DNA of 64,000 nucleotides from Candidatus Fermentibacterota bacterium (lineage in GTDB: Bacteria; Fermentibacterota; Fermentibacteria; Fermentibacterales; JCC-6), in NCBI GenBank assembly GCA_014728175.1, contig WJMA01000054.1, positions 1 to 64,000 on the forward strand, given 5' to 3'. Numbering within the stretch: the stretch's first letter is position 1; every line of letters begins with the position of its first letter. A program made the position numbers and the translations under genes. This document shows, piece after piece, positions 43,213-52,474 of this stretch. Under the pieces are notes generated by a model. The model had not been told where the DNA came from. It saw only the letters and a program-made list of their open reading frames with translations, and made no database searches.

Positions 43213-44925
43213 ATGGCAGCCAGGATCGTTGAGTGCGTTCCCAACATATCCGAAGGTAGAGATCAGAGCATAATAGACGAAGTGGTGAAGGCCGCCGACT
43301 CGATCGACGGAACCATGATTCTGGACGTCGACCCCGGGGCCGCGACCAACAGGACGGTAATCACCTTCGCAGGCGACCCCGACTCGGTAAGGGATTCCGC
43401 CTTCCTTCTGATAAAGGCCGCTTCCGAGCTGATCGACATGAGAGAGCACAGCGGAGAGCATCCCCGGCACGGCGCCACCGACGTATGCCCCTTCGTCCCC
43501 GTCTCCGGGGTAAGCATGGACGAATGCGTGCAGCTGGCCAAAGAGCTGGGAGAACGGGTGGGAGAGGAGCTCTCTCTACCGGTCTATCTCTACGAGAAGG
43601 CGGCGACCAAGCCGGAGTGGGAGAAGCTGCCCAACATCCGCGAGGGTGAGTACGAGGCGCTTCCCGACAAGCTGGGCAAGAAGGAGTGGAAGCCCGATTT
43701 CGGCCCCAACGAATGGAACGACCTGGCGGCCCGCACCGGCGTGGTAACCATAGGCGCCCGGAACTTCCTGATAGCCTACAACGTGAACATCAACAGCAAG
43801 GACAAGTCCTTGGCCAGGGACGTCGGCCTCACCATCAGGGACAAGGGCAGGGTCAGGCGAACCCCCAAATGGAAATTCGTGCGGGACGAGGACGGCAACA
43901 AGGTCCGCCAGCCGGGAAGGCTGGAGTGTTGCAAGGCTACCGGATGGTTCATAGACGAGTACGACACCGCCCAGGTTACCATGAACCTTACCGACATCTC
44001 GGTCACCCCTCTCCACATCGCATACGAGGTGACCAAGGAGGAGGTGGAGAAGCTGGGCGCCAGGGTAACCGGGTCCGAGGTGGTCGGCCTGGTTCCCCTC
44101 TCCTCGATGCTGGAGGCCGGCAGGTACTACCTGGAGAAGCAGAACGAGGCTTTGATGGGCCTGGGAAAGATGGCCAAGACCACGGGTGTCCCGGAGAAAG
44201 AGCTGGTGGAGATCGCCATTCGATCCATGGGGCTGAGGGAGGTCGCCCCCTTCAACCCGGAGGAGAAGATCATAGAGTACATGGTGGCGGACAAATCCGT
44301 GGACCTGTCCGGAATGACCTGCCAAGACTTCGTGGACGAGCTGTCCGTAGACTCTCCGGCTCCGGGCGGGGGATCTGCCGCCGCCCTGATCGGCTCGATA
44401 GCCGCGGCCCTGGACTCGATGGTGGTCAACCTGACCGTAAGGAAGAGGAACTTCCGCGATAGTTGGCCCGAGATGCTGGAGCTCGCACCCCGGGCCCAGG
44501 AGATAAAGGAGGCGCTGGTCGACGCGATCGACGAGGATACCAGGGCTTTCAACAGGATGGTGGCCGCCATGAGGCAGGACTCGGGGGTGCAGGAGGCCAT
44601 CAAGGGAGCCATAGAGGTCCCCCTGGGCGTTCTGAGGAACTGCCCCGAGATCTGTCGGATGGCCGCCGTGCTGGAAGAGAAGGGCTTCCAGGATTCGGTC
44701 TCCGACGCCGGAGTGGCAGCGGCGGCGGCCCGGGCGGCGGCAGTAGGAGCTTACTACAACGTAATCATCAACCTGGAGAGCATAGAGGACGAGAACTACA
44801 GCAAAGCCACCATGGAGAAGGCGGAGGAGATGCTTCGTGAGGTTGAGCAGGCATCTGGGGAGGTGTTCGAAAAGGTCCGGAAAAAGCTTCTGAGCAAGGT
44901 GGAGGGAGCAGAGACCAATGATTGA
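43213..44925 (+). CDS. ftcD: Bifunctional glutamate formiminotransferase / formiminotetrahydrofolate cyclodeaminase
   Basis: 570 residues from the ATG at 43213, with GGAGG upstream. The formiminotransferase half has ARIVECVPNISEGRD, REHSGEHPRHGATDVCPFVPV and RNFLIAYNVNIN. The cyclodeaminase part (~residues 370-570) has CQDFVDELSVDSPAPGGGSAAALIGSIAAALDSMV and DAGVAAAAARAAAVGAYYNVIINL. The fusion moves a formimino group from formiminoglutamate to THF, then releases ammonia to give methenyl-THF. This supplies one-carbon units, fitting the nearby ThyX. No histidine-degradation genes are in the window. Confidence 0.93.
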   Translation: MAARIVECVPNISEGRDQSIIDEVVKAADSIDGTMILDVDPGAATNRTVITFAGDPDSVRDSAFLLIKAASELIDMREHSGEHPRHGATDVCPFVPVSGVSMDECVQLAKELGERVGEELSLPVYLYEKAATKPEWEKLPNIREGEYEALPDKLGKKEWKPDFGPNEWNDLAARTGVVTIGARNFLIAYNVNINSKDKSLARDVGLTIRDKGRVRRTPKWKFVRDEDGNKVRQPGRLECCKATGWFIDEYDTAQVTMNLTDISVTPLHIAYEVTKEEVEKLGARVTGSEVVGLVPLSSMLEAGRYYLEKQNEALMGLGKMAKTTGVPEKELVEIAIRSMGLREVAPFNPEEKIIEYMVADKSVDLSGMTCQDFVDELSVDSPAPGGGSAAALIGSIAAALDSMVVNLTVRKRNFRDSWPEMLELAPRAQEIKEALVDAIDEDTRAFNRMVAAMRQDSGVQEAIKGAIEVPLGVLRNCPEICRMAAVLEEKGFQDSVSDAGVAAAAARAAAVGAYYNVIINLESIEDENYSKATMEKAEEMLREVEQASGEVFEKVRKKLLSKVEGAETND

Positions 44926-46837
44926 TCGTTCCCTGTTCCGACCCGAGGAGCTATCCGAAGAGGCAGCCGGAGAGCTAGATGAGCTCTGCCGCCTGGGACG
45001 AGGAGACGTATTGAGGATGACCACCCTGGCCGGAAGCGGCCATCCGGGCGGGTCGATGTCCTCCATCGAGATATTCGCCCTGCTCTGGACTCAGGCCAAC
45101 GTGGACCCGAGCAGACCCCTGATGAAGGACAGGGACCGGATCGTGGTCAGCCATGGACACACCAGCCCGGGAGTCTACTCCATCCTGGGCAGGCTGGGCT
45201 TCTTCGACCTGCGGGAAGCGGTGGTCACCTTCAGGAAGGCCGGAAGCCCTTTCGAGGGGCACATCGAGCGCTCCGTGCCGGGCGTGGAGATGACCACCGG
45301 CAACCTGGGTCAAGGCATAAGCAGTGCATGCGGAATGGCTCTGGCCGATAGGGTCAACGGCCTGGGCAATCATGTGTGGGTGGTCAGCGGCGACGGAGAG
45401 AACGAAAAGGGCCAGGTGTCGGAGGCCAGGCGCTTCGCCAAGAAGTACCGGCTGGGAAACCTTACCGTGGTGGTGGACCTCAACGGGTTGCAGATAACAG
45501 GCGCCACCGACGAGGTGATGCCCTTCGACATCGCCGCGGAGTACGAAGCGGCGGGATGGAAGGTGATCGAGGTCGATGGACACCACCTCGGGCAGCTCTA
45601 CAGGGCCCTCAAGCCACCACGAGATACCACGACCCCCAGAGTCGTATTGGCCCGGACGGTGATGGGTAAGGGGGTATCCTTCATGGAGAACGACGAGACC
45701 TACCATGGGAAGGCCCTTAGCAGAGATCAGGCCTCGCAGGCCCTCTCCGAGCTGGGACTTGAGGACGATCTGGACAGCCTGGCCCGGGAGAGAGACGACT
45801 GGACCGAGTTCACCCCGTACGAGGTCCCGCCCACGTTCGAATTGATGAAAGAGCCCCAACGGCCGAGGGACTACGGGGCGGACCATTTGGGCGACAATCG
45901 CGGTGCCTGGGGCAACGCCCTGTTGGATCTTTGTGAGGCCAATCCAGACTCGCTGCCTTTGGTTTTCGACTGCGACCTGACCGGCTCGGTCAGAACCTCC
46001 ACCTTCGCCAGGGAGAACTCGGACCACTTCGTTCAATGCGGCATAATGGAGCACCATGCCGCTTCCGCGGCCGGTGGGGCGTCCCTCGCGGACGTACCCG
46101 TATTCTGGGCGGACTTCGGCGTATTCGCCGCCGATGAAACCTTCAACCAGCACCGGCTGAACGACATCAACCTGACCAACCTGAAGGTAATTGCGACCCA
46201 CTGCGGGTTGGACGTGGGGCAGGACGGCAAGACCCACCACTGCGTCCAGTACCTGGGACTGCTGGCCAACCTTAGGCACTACACAGCTTTCGTACCGGCC
46301 GACCCCAACCAGACCGACCGGGCCGTAAGGTACGCCGCCGCCAACCCCGGCAATTTTTTCTTAGCCATGGGGAGAGCGAAGACGCCCGTAATCACCCGGG
46401 AGGACGGCACTCCCTTCTTCGGAGGGAGCTATTCCTTCGATCCCTTTACACCGAATCTCCTCAGGGAGGGTACGGACGTAGTCATTCTTACCATGGGGGG
46501 AATGTGCCACCGGGCCCTGGAGGTGAGAACGCTGCTTCGGTCGAAGGGGATAAGTACGGCCGTCTACTCGGTGCACGCTCCGCTGGACATCCCCGCAGGT
46601 TTCGCGGGCGAGCTGGAAGGGTACGACCTGGTCGTATCCTACGAGGACCACCATTCGGAAACGGGGCTGGGATGCAGAGTATCGCTGGCCGCATCCTCGG
46701 AGAACGTCCAGTTGAGGCTCTTGCGGTTGGGAGTGACTGACTACGGTCTTTCGGGTGCTCCGGACGACCTCTACCGGCTGCAGGGCCTTACCCCGAACCG
46801 GGCGGCGGCGGAAATAGAAGAAGTGCTCAGCTCTTGA
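44918..46837 (+). CDS. tkt: Transketolase
   Basis: 639 residues. The thiamine diphosphate site is GDGENEKGQVSEARRFAKKYRLGNLTVVVDLNGLQITG; the substrate-loop histidines are in SGHPGGSMSSIE, SHGHTSPGVYS and HIERSVPGVE. The pyrimidine domain has GIMEHHAASAAGG, the conserved Glu. It moves two-carbon units in the pentose phosphate pathway and overlaps the ftcD stop by 8 bp. It is full length rather than split. Confidence 0.93.
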   Translation: MIDRSLFRPEELSEEAAGELDELCRLGRGDVLRMTTLAGSGHPGGSMSSIEIFALLWTQANVDPSRPLMKDRDRIVVSHGHTSPGVYSILGRLGFFDLREAVVTFRKAGSPFEGHIERSVPGVEMTTGNLGQGISSACGMALADRVNGLGNHVWVVSGDGENEKGQVSEARRFAKKYRLGNLTVVVDLNGLQITGATDEVMPFDIAAEYEAAGWKVIEVDGHHLGQLYRALKPPRDTTTPRVVLARTVMGKGVSFMENDETYHGKALSRDQASQALSELGLEDDLDSLARERDDWTEFTPYEVPPTFELMKEPQRPRDYGADHLGDNRGAWGNALLDLCEANPDSLPLVFDCDLTGSVRTSTFARENSDHFVQCGIMEHHAASAAGGASLADVPVFWADFGVFAADETFNQHRLNDINLTNLKVIATHCGLDVGQDGKTHHCVQYLGLLANLRHYTAFVPADPNQTDRAVRYAAANPGNFFLAMGRAKTPVITREDGTPFFGGSYSFDPFTPNLLREGTDVVILTMGGMCHRALEVRTLLRSKGISTAVYSVHAPLDIPAGFAGELEGYDLVVSYEDHHSETGLGCRVSLAASSENVQLRLLRLGVTDYGLSGAPDDLYRLQGLTPNRAAAEIEEVLSS

Positions 46838-47182
46838 GAAAGCCCAGGATCATCCTGCAGTAGGTGGTTCGGCCTGACAGGAGTTCCCAGAAGCCGGCCA
46901 TGAACTTGTCGTCTTCCGACAGCCGACGCAAACCTCCCGTCCCCGGGGAAAGATCCATCCGTACCCCCAATCCACCATTCCGAAGTGGATCTGAAGCCCG
47001 TGCTCCATGCGGGGAGAATCCGGAACGAAGGCTTCGATACCGATACCCGGATCGCTCAGGGGATTGCCGGTCAACCTTCTCCGAACCAGGCTTCCGGCTC
47101 CGTCGGCTCCGGCCTCCGCCAGCCTCCAGGCGCAGCTGGACCCCGCAGGGCCGGCTCCACAGACCGCAGCGTCATAGACGAC
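46827..47182 (-). pseudogene. Degraded geranylgeranyl-reductase-family FAD oxidoreductase
   Basis: The ORF 46850-47275 contains an FAD start VVYDAAVCGAGPAGSSCAWRLAEAG, then jumps to a much later part of the family, VPDSPRMEHGLQIHFGMVDWGYGWIFPRG, so the middle is deleted. After FPRG the reading frame changes, and another frame continues LSEDDKFMAGFWELLSGRTTYCRMILGFLKS to a TGA at 46827-46829. That is the natural C-terminus. The gene has thus an internal deletion and a frameshift and is a pseudogene. Its end overlaps the transketolase stop. Confidence 0.65.
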
Positions 47183-47226
47183 AGGGCGGATGCTCGCCCC
47201 CCTCCCGAGGTCGTTGTTGTATATTT

Positions 47227-47240
47227 GCCCGACGTCGGGC
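47227..47240. promoter_or_regulatory. 14-bp palindrome GCCCGACGTCGGGC
   Basis: A perfect palindrome, in the intergenic region before the acyltransferase gene and near the lost start of the oxidoreductase pseudogene. It could be an operator for either. It is 5 bp from a second palindrome. Confidence 0.35.
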
Positions 47241-47244
47241 AGGG

Positions 47245-47257
47245 GGAACATTGTTCC
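47245..47257. promoter_or_regulatory. 13-bp palindrome GGAACA-T-TGTTCC
   Basis: A perfect 6-1-6 inverted repeat about 70 bp before the acyltransferase TTG start and 5 bp from a second palindrome. Two palindromes next to each other suggest regulator binding. No regulator gene is seen next door. Confidence 0.35.
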
Positions 47258-47326
47258 AATCCAAGACCTGTACAAGTGTCAACGCCATAGGTAGAGCCTT
47301 GGAAACCGGAAGGGAGCGGATCCTAC

Positions 47327-48346
47327 TTGAGCATCGAGCCTTCTTCGGTACTGACCTCCATTCTCTACCGGGCGGCCGCCGTGGCCTCCTCCCTGGCCAG
47401 GTCCGGACGGGCCGCCGGAAGGCTGGCTCGATTCCTGGCCCTCACCAGGGTGCTTCACAACAGGCTGACCGGCGGTTCCACCAATGACCTGATCAGGGGG
47501 CATCTGCGACGGATATTCCCCGAGCTGGACTCCGAGGGATTGGAGTCCGTGATCAAGGGCTACTGGACCAAGCATCAGAAGAACCTGGTCGCCCTGTTCC
47601 ATACCCGCAGGCTGGGCCGGGACGACATGCCCCGGGTGGTCCGCTGGCGCAACAGACAGCTTCTGGATGACGCCCTGGAAAGAGGCAAAGGCGTTCTGCT
47701 TCTGGTTCCCCACTACGGAGACGAGCGCACCCTCCATATCCTGCTGGCCATGCATGGCTACCCCATGCACGCGATCTCCAGCAGATACCTGGATCAACCC
47801 GCCTTCGTCCGGCAAGCCAAGTTAATGGTGGCCAGGGAATGGCACCATGTGGCCTTCCCAGACCAGAGCCCTCGCTGGATGTACCGGGCTCTGGGCCGGG
47901 GAGAGATCATTCACATAGCGCCGACGGCCTACGGCGGTCCCGGGGGAACCTGGATAGAAAGCTTCGGGTTGCCCATACTCACATCCTCGACCCCGTACAG
48001 GCTTCACAAGCGTACCGGTTGCTCCCTGCTGGTGGGAACCAACACCCAGCTTCCCCGAATGCGCTACCAGATAGAGCTCGAGCGCCTGGAGCAACCCGAG
48101 GACAGCCGCCATCTGAACCGACTGACCGCCGAGATAGCCGAGAGCAAGGCCCGGGAGCAGCCCCAACAGTACGAATGGCTGCATCTGGTCATACGTCACA
48201 GGGAAACCAACACCATACGCAGGCTGGGCTACGTACCCAGGCGGGAGCAAGTGCTGGAGGCCGAGGCCATCCCGGAGGACAGCTCTCCGGGCAACATCGC
48301 CTCCATGGAGGAGGTGCTGCGGGCTCTAAGGCATCCCGAGAACTAG
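47327..48346 (+). CDS. LpxL/HtrB-type lysophospholipid acyltransferase family protein
   Basis: 339 residues from a TTG. The N-terminal hydrophobic-amphipathic segment resembles inner-membrane-attached late acyltransferases, and GKGVLLLVPHYGDERTLHILL stands where LpxL proteins carry the HxxxxD/E catalytic motif (here H-Y-G-D-E). IIHIAPTAYGGPGGTWIESFGLPILTSSTPYRLHKRTGCSLLVG is the substrate-site block. It probably acylates lipid A or a related glycolipid at the inner membrane. Palindromes upstream may regulate it. It ends 4 bp into the convergent pmbA-like gene. Confidence 0.7.
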   Translation: MSIEPSSVLTSILYRAAAVASSLARSGRAAGRLARFLALTRVLHNRLTGGSTNDLIRGHLRRIFPELDSEGLESVIKGYWTKHQKNLVALFHTRRLGRDDMPRVVRWRNRQLLDDALERGKGVLLLVPHYGDERTLHILLAMHGYPMHAISSRYLDQPAFVRQAKLMVAREWHHVAFPDQSPRWMYRALGRGEIIHIAPTAYGGPGGTWIESFGLPILTSSTPYRLHKRTGCSLLVGTNTQLPRMRYQIELERLEQPEDSRHLNRLTAEIAESKAREQPQQYEWLHLVIRHRETNTIRRLGYVPRREQVLEAEAIPEDSSPGNIASMEEVLRALRHPEN

Positions 48347-49716
48347 AACGACTCGGCGCAGTCGGTTATCTTTACCCCCTCGATTACCGCGTAGGAGGGT
48401 ACGGCCATCGCCACCGGGGCCCTTCTGGCGTAGGTGCTGGATCCGTTCTCCGAGACCTCCGTCGAAGACAGGGTTCTTACGTTGTTCAGAACGTTCTGGA
48501 AGCTGTCGGTTATCCGGGTGGAAAATATGGGAGATACGATCTCGCCGTTCTCCACCAGCAGCGCGTTGAACCTGCTGCTGCCCGTGAATATGCCCCGGGA
48601 TATGCTGGGCATGTTCATGTAGTGCAGCGCCGGAATCCACAGCACCCTGGGCTCGTCCGCAACTGCCTGGAGAGGATCCCCGGGGCCGTCACCCGTACCG
48701 ATCACCATGCTGGGTGACCTGGTATGGTGGCCGGTGGGCTCCTTTCCGAACCTGGCCGCGCTGGAGATATCGTACATCAGGTTCTTGAACACGCCCTTCT
48801 CGATGAGGGGGAAGGATTTTCTTGTCTTGCCGGCCAGATCGAATCCGAACCGGAAGGTGTTCTCGTTCCCGGGGTCGTCGATCACGGTCAGGTTGTCGCC
48901 GACTATCCTTTCGCCGGGTTTCCGGTCGGAGGTCCAGCCCTGGTTCTCCTCCCACATTCTGCCGTTCATGCCGGTGAAGACGGCGAACGACACGATCTCG
49001 GAGAGAGCCCCGCTGCCCAGGACGACGGTGTACTCACCTTCGTCCACCCGGAAGCCCCGGTTGTTCCTGAAGACCGGAAGAAGGGAGGTCAGACGCCGGA
49101 CCGTATCGTCGACGGAGAACTGGTCGAAGCGCCATCCGGTCTGATCGTCCCTCAGCTCCCAACTCCCGTCCGGATCCTTCAGGACCACGCTGAACAGCTG
49201 GTCGGTGCCTACGTGGTAGGCCTCACGCTCGTTGGCCGTGCTAACCATGTAGATCTCGGTTACCCCGCTGGACCAGGACCCGGAGTAGTTGTAGCGGTCC
49301 CCGGTACGGGAGAATATCTCCGCGTAGGCCTCGGCCTTCTCCGCGGGGTCCAGATTCGCCAGGGCGGAATCGAACTGGGGGGACTCGTCCATATCGTCCT
49401 CCACGGTCTCCGAGAGAGGCTGGTAGCTCTTCTCGGCGGCCATGGCAGCCTTCTTCACCGCTACGTCCAGCGCCTCTCTGGCCGTATCCGGATCGTCGAG
49501 CTCGACCAGGTGGGTATGGGTTCCCTCCCGGCGTCCGTCCACCACCCGCAGGTCCAATCTGGTCAGCTCCTCGGAGGTGTTGAGCGAGACGGAGCTGTTC
49601 CCTATTCTCATCAGATGGCTCTTCTCGCGGTGGATAGTGAACGAGGCCGAGACGCCCTTTTCGGCCGCCTCGTCCCGCACCTTCTTGAGCAGCTCTCTGG
49701 TCTTTTGGTCCAACAT
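48343..49716 (-). CDS. pmbA: PmbA/TldE-like subunit (copy 2)
   Basis: 457 residues of the TldD/PmbA family without HExxxH. The family signals are NEREAYHVGTDQLFSVVLKDPDGSWELRDDQ and ERIVGDNLTVIDDPGNENTFRFGFDLAGKTRKSFPLIEKGVFKNLMYDI. It is encoded 3 bp after the tldD-like gene, same order as copy 1 but without an RseC gene. It is diverged from copy 1, so it may have another substrate. Confidence 0.82.
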   Translation of the reverse strand: MLDQKTRELLKKVRDEAAEKGVSASFTIHREKSHLMRIGNSSVSLNTSEELTRLDLRVVDGRREGTHTHLVELDDPDTAREALDVAVKKAAMAAEKSYQPLSETVEDDMDESPQFDSALANLDPAEKAEAYAEIFSRTGDRYNYSGSWSSGVTEIYMVSTANEREAYHVGTDQLFSVVLKDPDGSWELRDDQTGWRFDQFSVDDTVRRLTSLLPVFRNNRGFRVDEGEYTVVLGSGALSEIVSFAVFTGMNGRMWEENQGWTSDRKPGERIVGDNLTVIDDPGNENTFRFGFDLAGKTRKSFPLIEKGVFKNLMYDISSAARFGKEPTGHHTRSPSMVIGTGDGPGDPLQAVADEPRVLWIPALHYMNMPSISRGIFTGSSRFNALLVENGEIVSPIFSTRITDSFQNVLNNVRTLSSTEVSENGSSTYARRAPVAMAVPSYAVIEGVKITDCAESF

Positions 49717-49719
49717 CGC

Positions 49720-51204
49720 TTACCCCCTCTCCCCGGTAACGACGTCGTCGAACCTCATCACCGGTACGCCGTGACCGATCTCCATGGTCTGGTTCGGCTC
49801 GCCCTTACCGCAGTTGTTGACCTGTTCCACCCGCCAAGTGGAGCGGCCGCCCACGGCGGAGAGGGAGTTGTAGAACTCGAGGGTGTGACCCTGGTAGGTG
49901 GGGTTCTTGAGAATCCGGGTCCTCTTGCCGTTCTTGATCTCCCACGCTATCTCGCAGCCGAAGTGAAAATGCTCCCGGTTGGAGCCTATCGACCAGGAGG
50001 TGGGGTTGTCTAAGATAACCCCGTCCTCGGTCGCCTCCACTATGTCCCGCAGCGAACCGTCGTCGCCCGGCTCTACGTTGATGTTGGTCATCCTGTCTAT
50101 GGGCGCCCTGTAGAAGGAGGAAGCCCTGGCCACCCCGCCGCTTCCCTCGAAGACCTTGCGGCCGGCCCTTTCGTTGGCCTCCCGTACCATCGCCCTGGAG
50201 GTGAGGGCGTTGACCAGGATGCCCTTGTCTATAAGAAGGTAATTCTTCTCGGGCGTGCCCTCGTCGTCAAAACCGAAGCTGCCCGGAGAGTTGGCGACCC
50301 CTCCGTAGGAGCTCGCGTTCAGCTTCTCGCTTCCGTAGCGGAGCTCGCCGAATGAGCCCAGGTCCACGAAGGACCCGCCGGCGTAGCTGAGCTCGTAGCC
50401 CAGTATCCGGTCCAGCTCCAGGGGATGCCCGATCGTCTCGTGAACCTGAAGGTGCCCCTGTCCGGGAAGCAGGATCACCGACCGTTTTCCATACTCCAGC
50501 TCGTCGGCCTTGAGGAGCTGACTCAGCTCGGTCTTGATCCTCTCGGTATGCGATGAGAACAGCTCCGGTCTGATCATCAGCTCCCAACCTCTGGTTCCGT
50601 CGCCCGTGGTGAACAGGGAATGGCTTCGACGCTGCATCCTGCCGTCCTCATCCATGCCCATTATCATCATGGCTCCGAAAACGTTGCAGAGATGCTTGTC
50701 TATTCTGGAGCCCTCGCTGTTCCAGAACCGCACCCTTCTCTCCTGGAAACCGGCCCTCAGCATCCGGCGCTGGATCCAGTCCTCCTCCAGCTCCCGGTCT
50801 ATACGCTGCAGGAAATCGAGCTTGTCTTTCAGGCTGACCTCGAACGGGGATACCTTCATGGGAGATTCGTAGGAGCCTTTCTGGGGACTTTGGGTACCCA
50901 TGTCCAGCGGAATACGGACCAGTGTGGACGCGGTCTTGGCATTTCGAACCGCCCTGCGGAAGGTCTCCTCGATGGAGCCCAGGTCGCTGCTGGCAGCAAA
51001 ACCCCACGCCCCCCCCCACAGAACCCTCACTCCGAGACCACTCTCGGTTCCGGTGTCGTTGGCCTCCAGGTTGCCGTCGTACAACAATAGGAACTCACTC
51101 TTATCCTTGCTGTAGAACCTTACGTCACAGTAGTCCGCGTCCTCGGCCAGAGCATGGTCGATACCGGACTCGACCTGCCTCTGTACCTCCGGGTGATCAG
51201 ACAT
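49720..51204 (-). CDS. tldD: TldD-like zinc metallopeptidase subunit (copy 2)
   Basis: 494 residues. HETIGHPLELD is the zinc HExxxH, in GQGHLQVHETIGHPLELDRILGYELSYAGGSF, and the C-terminal NCGKGEPNQ keeps the third ligand Cys. It should be an active partner of the PmbA-like protein encoded next. Two such pairs in 64 kb is unusual. The pair is far diverged from copy 1 at 13.9-15.3 kb. The ATG is at 51204. Confidence 0.88.
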   Translation of the reverse strand: MSDHPEVQRQVESGIDHALAEDADYCDVRFYSKDKSEFLLLYDGNLEANDTGTESGLGVRVLWGGAWGFAASSDLGSIEETFRRAVRNAKTASTLVRIPLDMGTQSPQKGSYESPMKVSPFEVSLKDKLDFLQRIDRELEEDWIQRRMLRAGFQERRVRFWNSEGSRIDKHLCNVFGAMMIMGMDEDGRMQRRSHSLFTTGDGTRGWELMIRPELFSSHTERIKTELSQLLKADELEYGKRSVILLPGQGHLQVHETIGHPLELDRILGYELSYAGGSFVDLGSFGELRYGSEKLNASSYGGVANSPGSFGFDDEGTPEKNYLLIDKGILVNALTSRAMVREANERAGRKVFEGSGGVARASSFYRAPIDRMTNINVEPGDDGSLRDIVEATEDGVILDNPTSWSIGSNREHFHFGCEIAWEIKNGKRTRILKNPTYQGHTLEFYNSLSAVGGRSTWRVEQVNNCGKGEPNQTMEIGHGVPVMRFDDVVTGERG

Positions 51205-51308
51205 CGTGCCTCCGTTTCATATCATTGCAGGTCCGGGTGGCCTTCGATTCGATGGATAACGCCAATCAAGAATAGTTGAACAGTCAATCGATGTAAATAG
51301 TAACTCCG

Positions 51309-51314
51309 TATAAT
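51309..51314 (+). promoter_or_regulatory. Candidate -10 box TATAAT
   Basis: A perfect TATAAT in the AT-rich gap between the divergent tldD-2 and dehydrogenase genes. There is no convincing -35 at 17 bp. It points toward the dehydrogenase gene, 130 bp downstream. Confidence 0.25.
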
Positions 51315-51445
51315 GTTATTCGACAATTGTTTAGTCGCGTAACTGCCACGTACCGCACCTCAGGTTGCGGAATTTGCCTCCGGCTATGAGATTAGTTCCC
51401 GACAGGCTTTCCCATCCATGCCCAAGGCGGAAGGGACCGAAGGGT

Positions 51446-52474
51446 ATGACCTCGGAAGGACCCATCACCACGGTGCTTTTCCTCTGGGCCCCGGAGGGCG
51501 GAACCAGGCGGTACTTCGAGGAACGCCTGGGAGGGATCGAGAACCTGGAGCTCGTAATCCCCGAAACCGATCACCATGGACGTGACCATCCCTTACTGGG
51601 CCGGGCCCAGGTGATCGTAGGTTACAGGCCCAGTCCGGAGCAGCTCCTCTCGGCTGCAAGACTGAAGCTGCTGGTAAACCCCTGGTCGGGTGTACAGCAT
51701 CTTCTTCCGGTACTGGAGGAAGCCGGCCTTCTGGGAAGCCTGAAGCTTGCCAACTGCCATGGCAACGCACCGGCCGCCGCTCAGCACACCATGGCGCTTC
51801 TGCTTTGCCTGGCCAACCGTCTGATTCAGCATCACGGATGGATGGTGGAGGGTAGATGGCGAACAGGCGACGACGACGCGGAGACGGTTTCGCTCAGAGG
51901 CAGGAAGGTAGGCCTTTTGGGATTCGGCCATATCAACCGTAGGGTGTACGACCTGCTCCGACCCTGGGAGGTGGAGGTCCACGTTTTCAGGCGAAGCTGG
52001 GAGGGCGAGTCCGACCGGCCCGTCCCCGCACCTCTTCGCTACCGGCCGCCCGACCTGCACCGCTTTCTGAAGGCCGTCAACATCCTGGTGACCGCACTGC
52101 CGCTAACCGGAGAGACCGAGGGGATGATAGGGCCCGGGGAGCTCGGTCTACTGGGAGAGGACGGCCTGCTGGTCAACGTGGGCAGAGGCGGCGTGGTTGA
52201 TGAGAAAGGTCTGTACAATGCGCTGCGGGAGGGAACGATAGGGGGAGCGGCCATCGACGTTTGGTACAACTACCGGCCGGTTCCCGACAAGGAAGGGAGA
52301 TTGCACCCCACCGACTTTCCCTTCCACCGGCTGCCCAACGTGGTGCTCTCTCCCCACCGGGCGTCTTCGCCCAGAGGTGACCCCCGCCGCTTCGCGGACG
52401 TGGTGAGAATCGTCCGCAGCTTCCACGAAGGGTCGGAGATTCCCAACCTGGTAGATCCGGACAGGGGCTACTGA
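51446..52474 (+). CDS. D-isomer-specific 2-hydroxyacid dehydrogenase family protein
   Basis: 342 residues from the ATG at 51446, with GGAAGGG upstream; the longer ORF start at 51365 adds a Pro/Arg-rich non-family leader. The NAD-binding Rossmann loop is VGLLGFGHINRRVYDLL, the catalytic Arg in LVNVGRGGVVDEKGLYNAL, and the His in VVLSPHRAS. The family reduces 2-keto acids or oxidises D-2-hydroxyacids (lactate, phosphoglycerate, formate-like types); the substrate is unresolved. It is convergent with the RsmC-like gene and overlaps it by 7 bp. Confidence 0.88.
   Translation: MTSEGPITTVLFLWAPEGGTRRYFEERLGGIENLELVIPETDHHGRDHPLLGRAQVIVGYRPSPEQLLSAARLKLLVNPWSGVQHLLPVLEEAGLLGSLKLANCHGNAPAAAQHTMALLLCLANRLIQHHGWMVEGRWRTGDDDAETVSLRGRKVGLLGFGHINRRVYDLLRPWEVEVHVFRRSWEGESDRPVPAPLRYRPPDLHRFLKAVNILVTALPLTGETEGMIGPGELGLLGEDGLLVNVGRGGVVDEKGLYNALREGTIGGAAIDVWYNYRPVPDKEGRLHPTDFPFHRLPNVVLSPHRASSPRGDPRRFADVVRIVRSFHEGSEIPNLVDPDRGY

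Larger units (their letters stand above)
46838..47326. other. Intergenic region with the oxidoreductase remnant and two palindromes
   Basis: About 490 bp without an intact gene. Roughly the first 345 bp hold the broken geranylgeranyl-reductase-like gene on the minus strand. The rest holds two palindromes and an AT-rich TTGTATATTT block. No tRNA or riboswitch was recognised. Confidence 0.5.

Noticed and set aside
43576-45066. 496-residue minus-strand ORF over the FTCD gene
   Set aside because: Antisense shadow of the well-supported formiminotransferase-cyclodeaminase.
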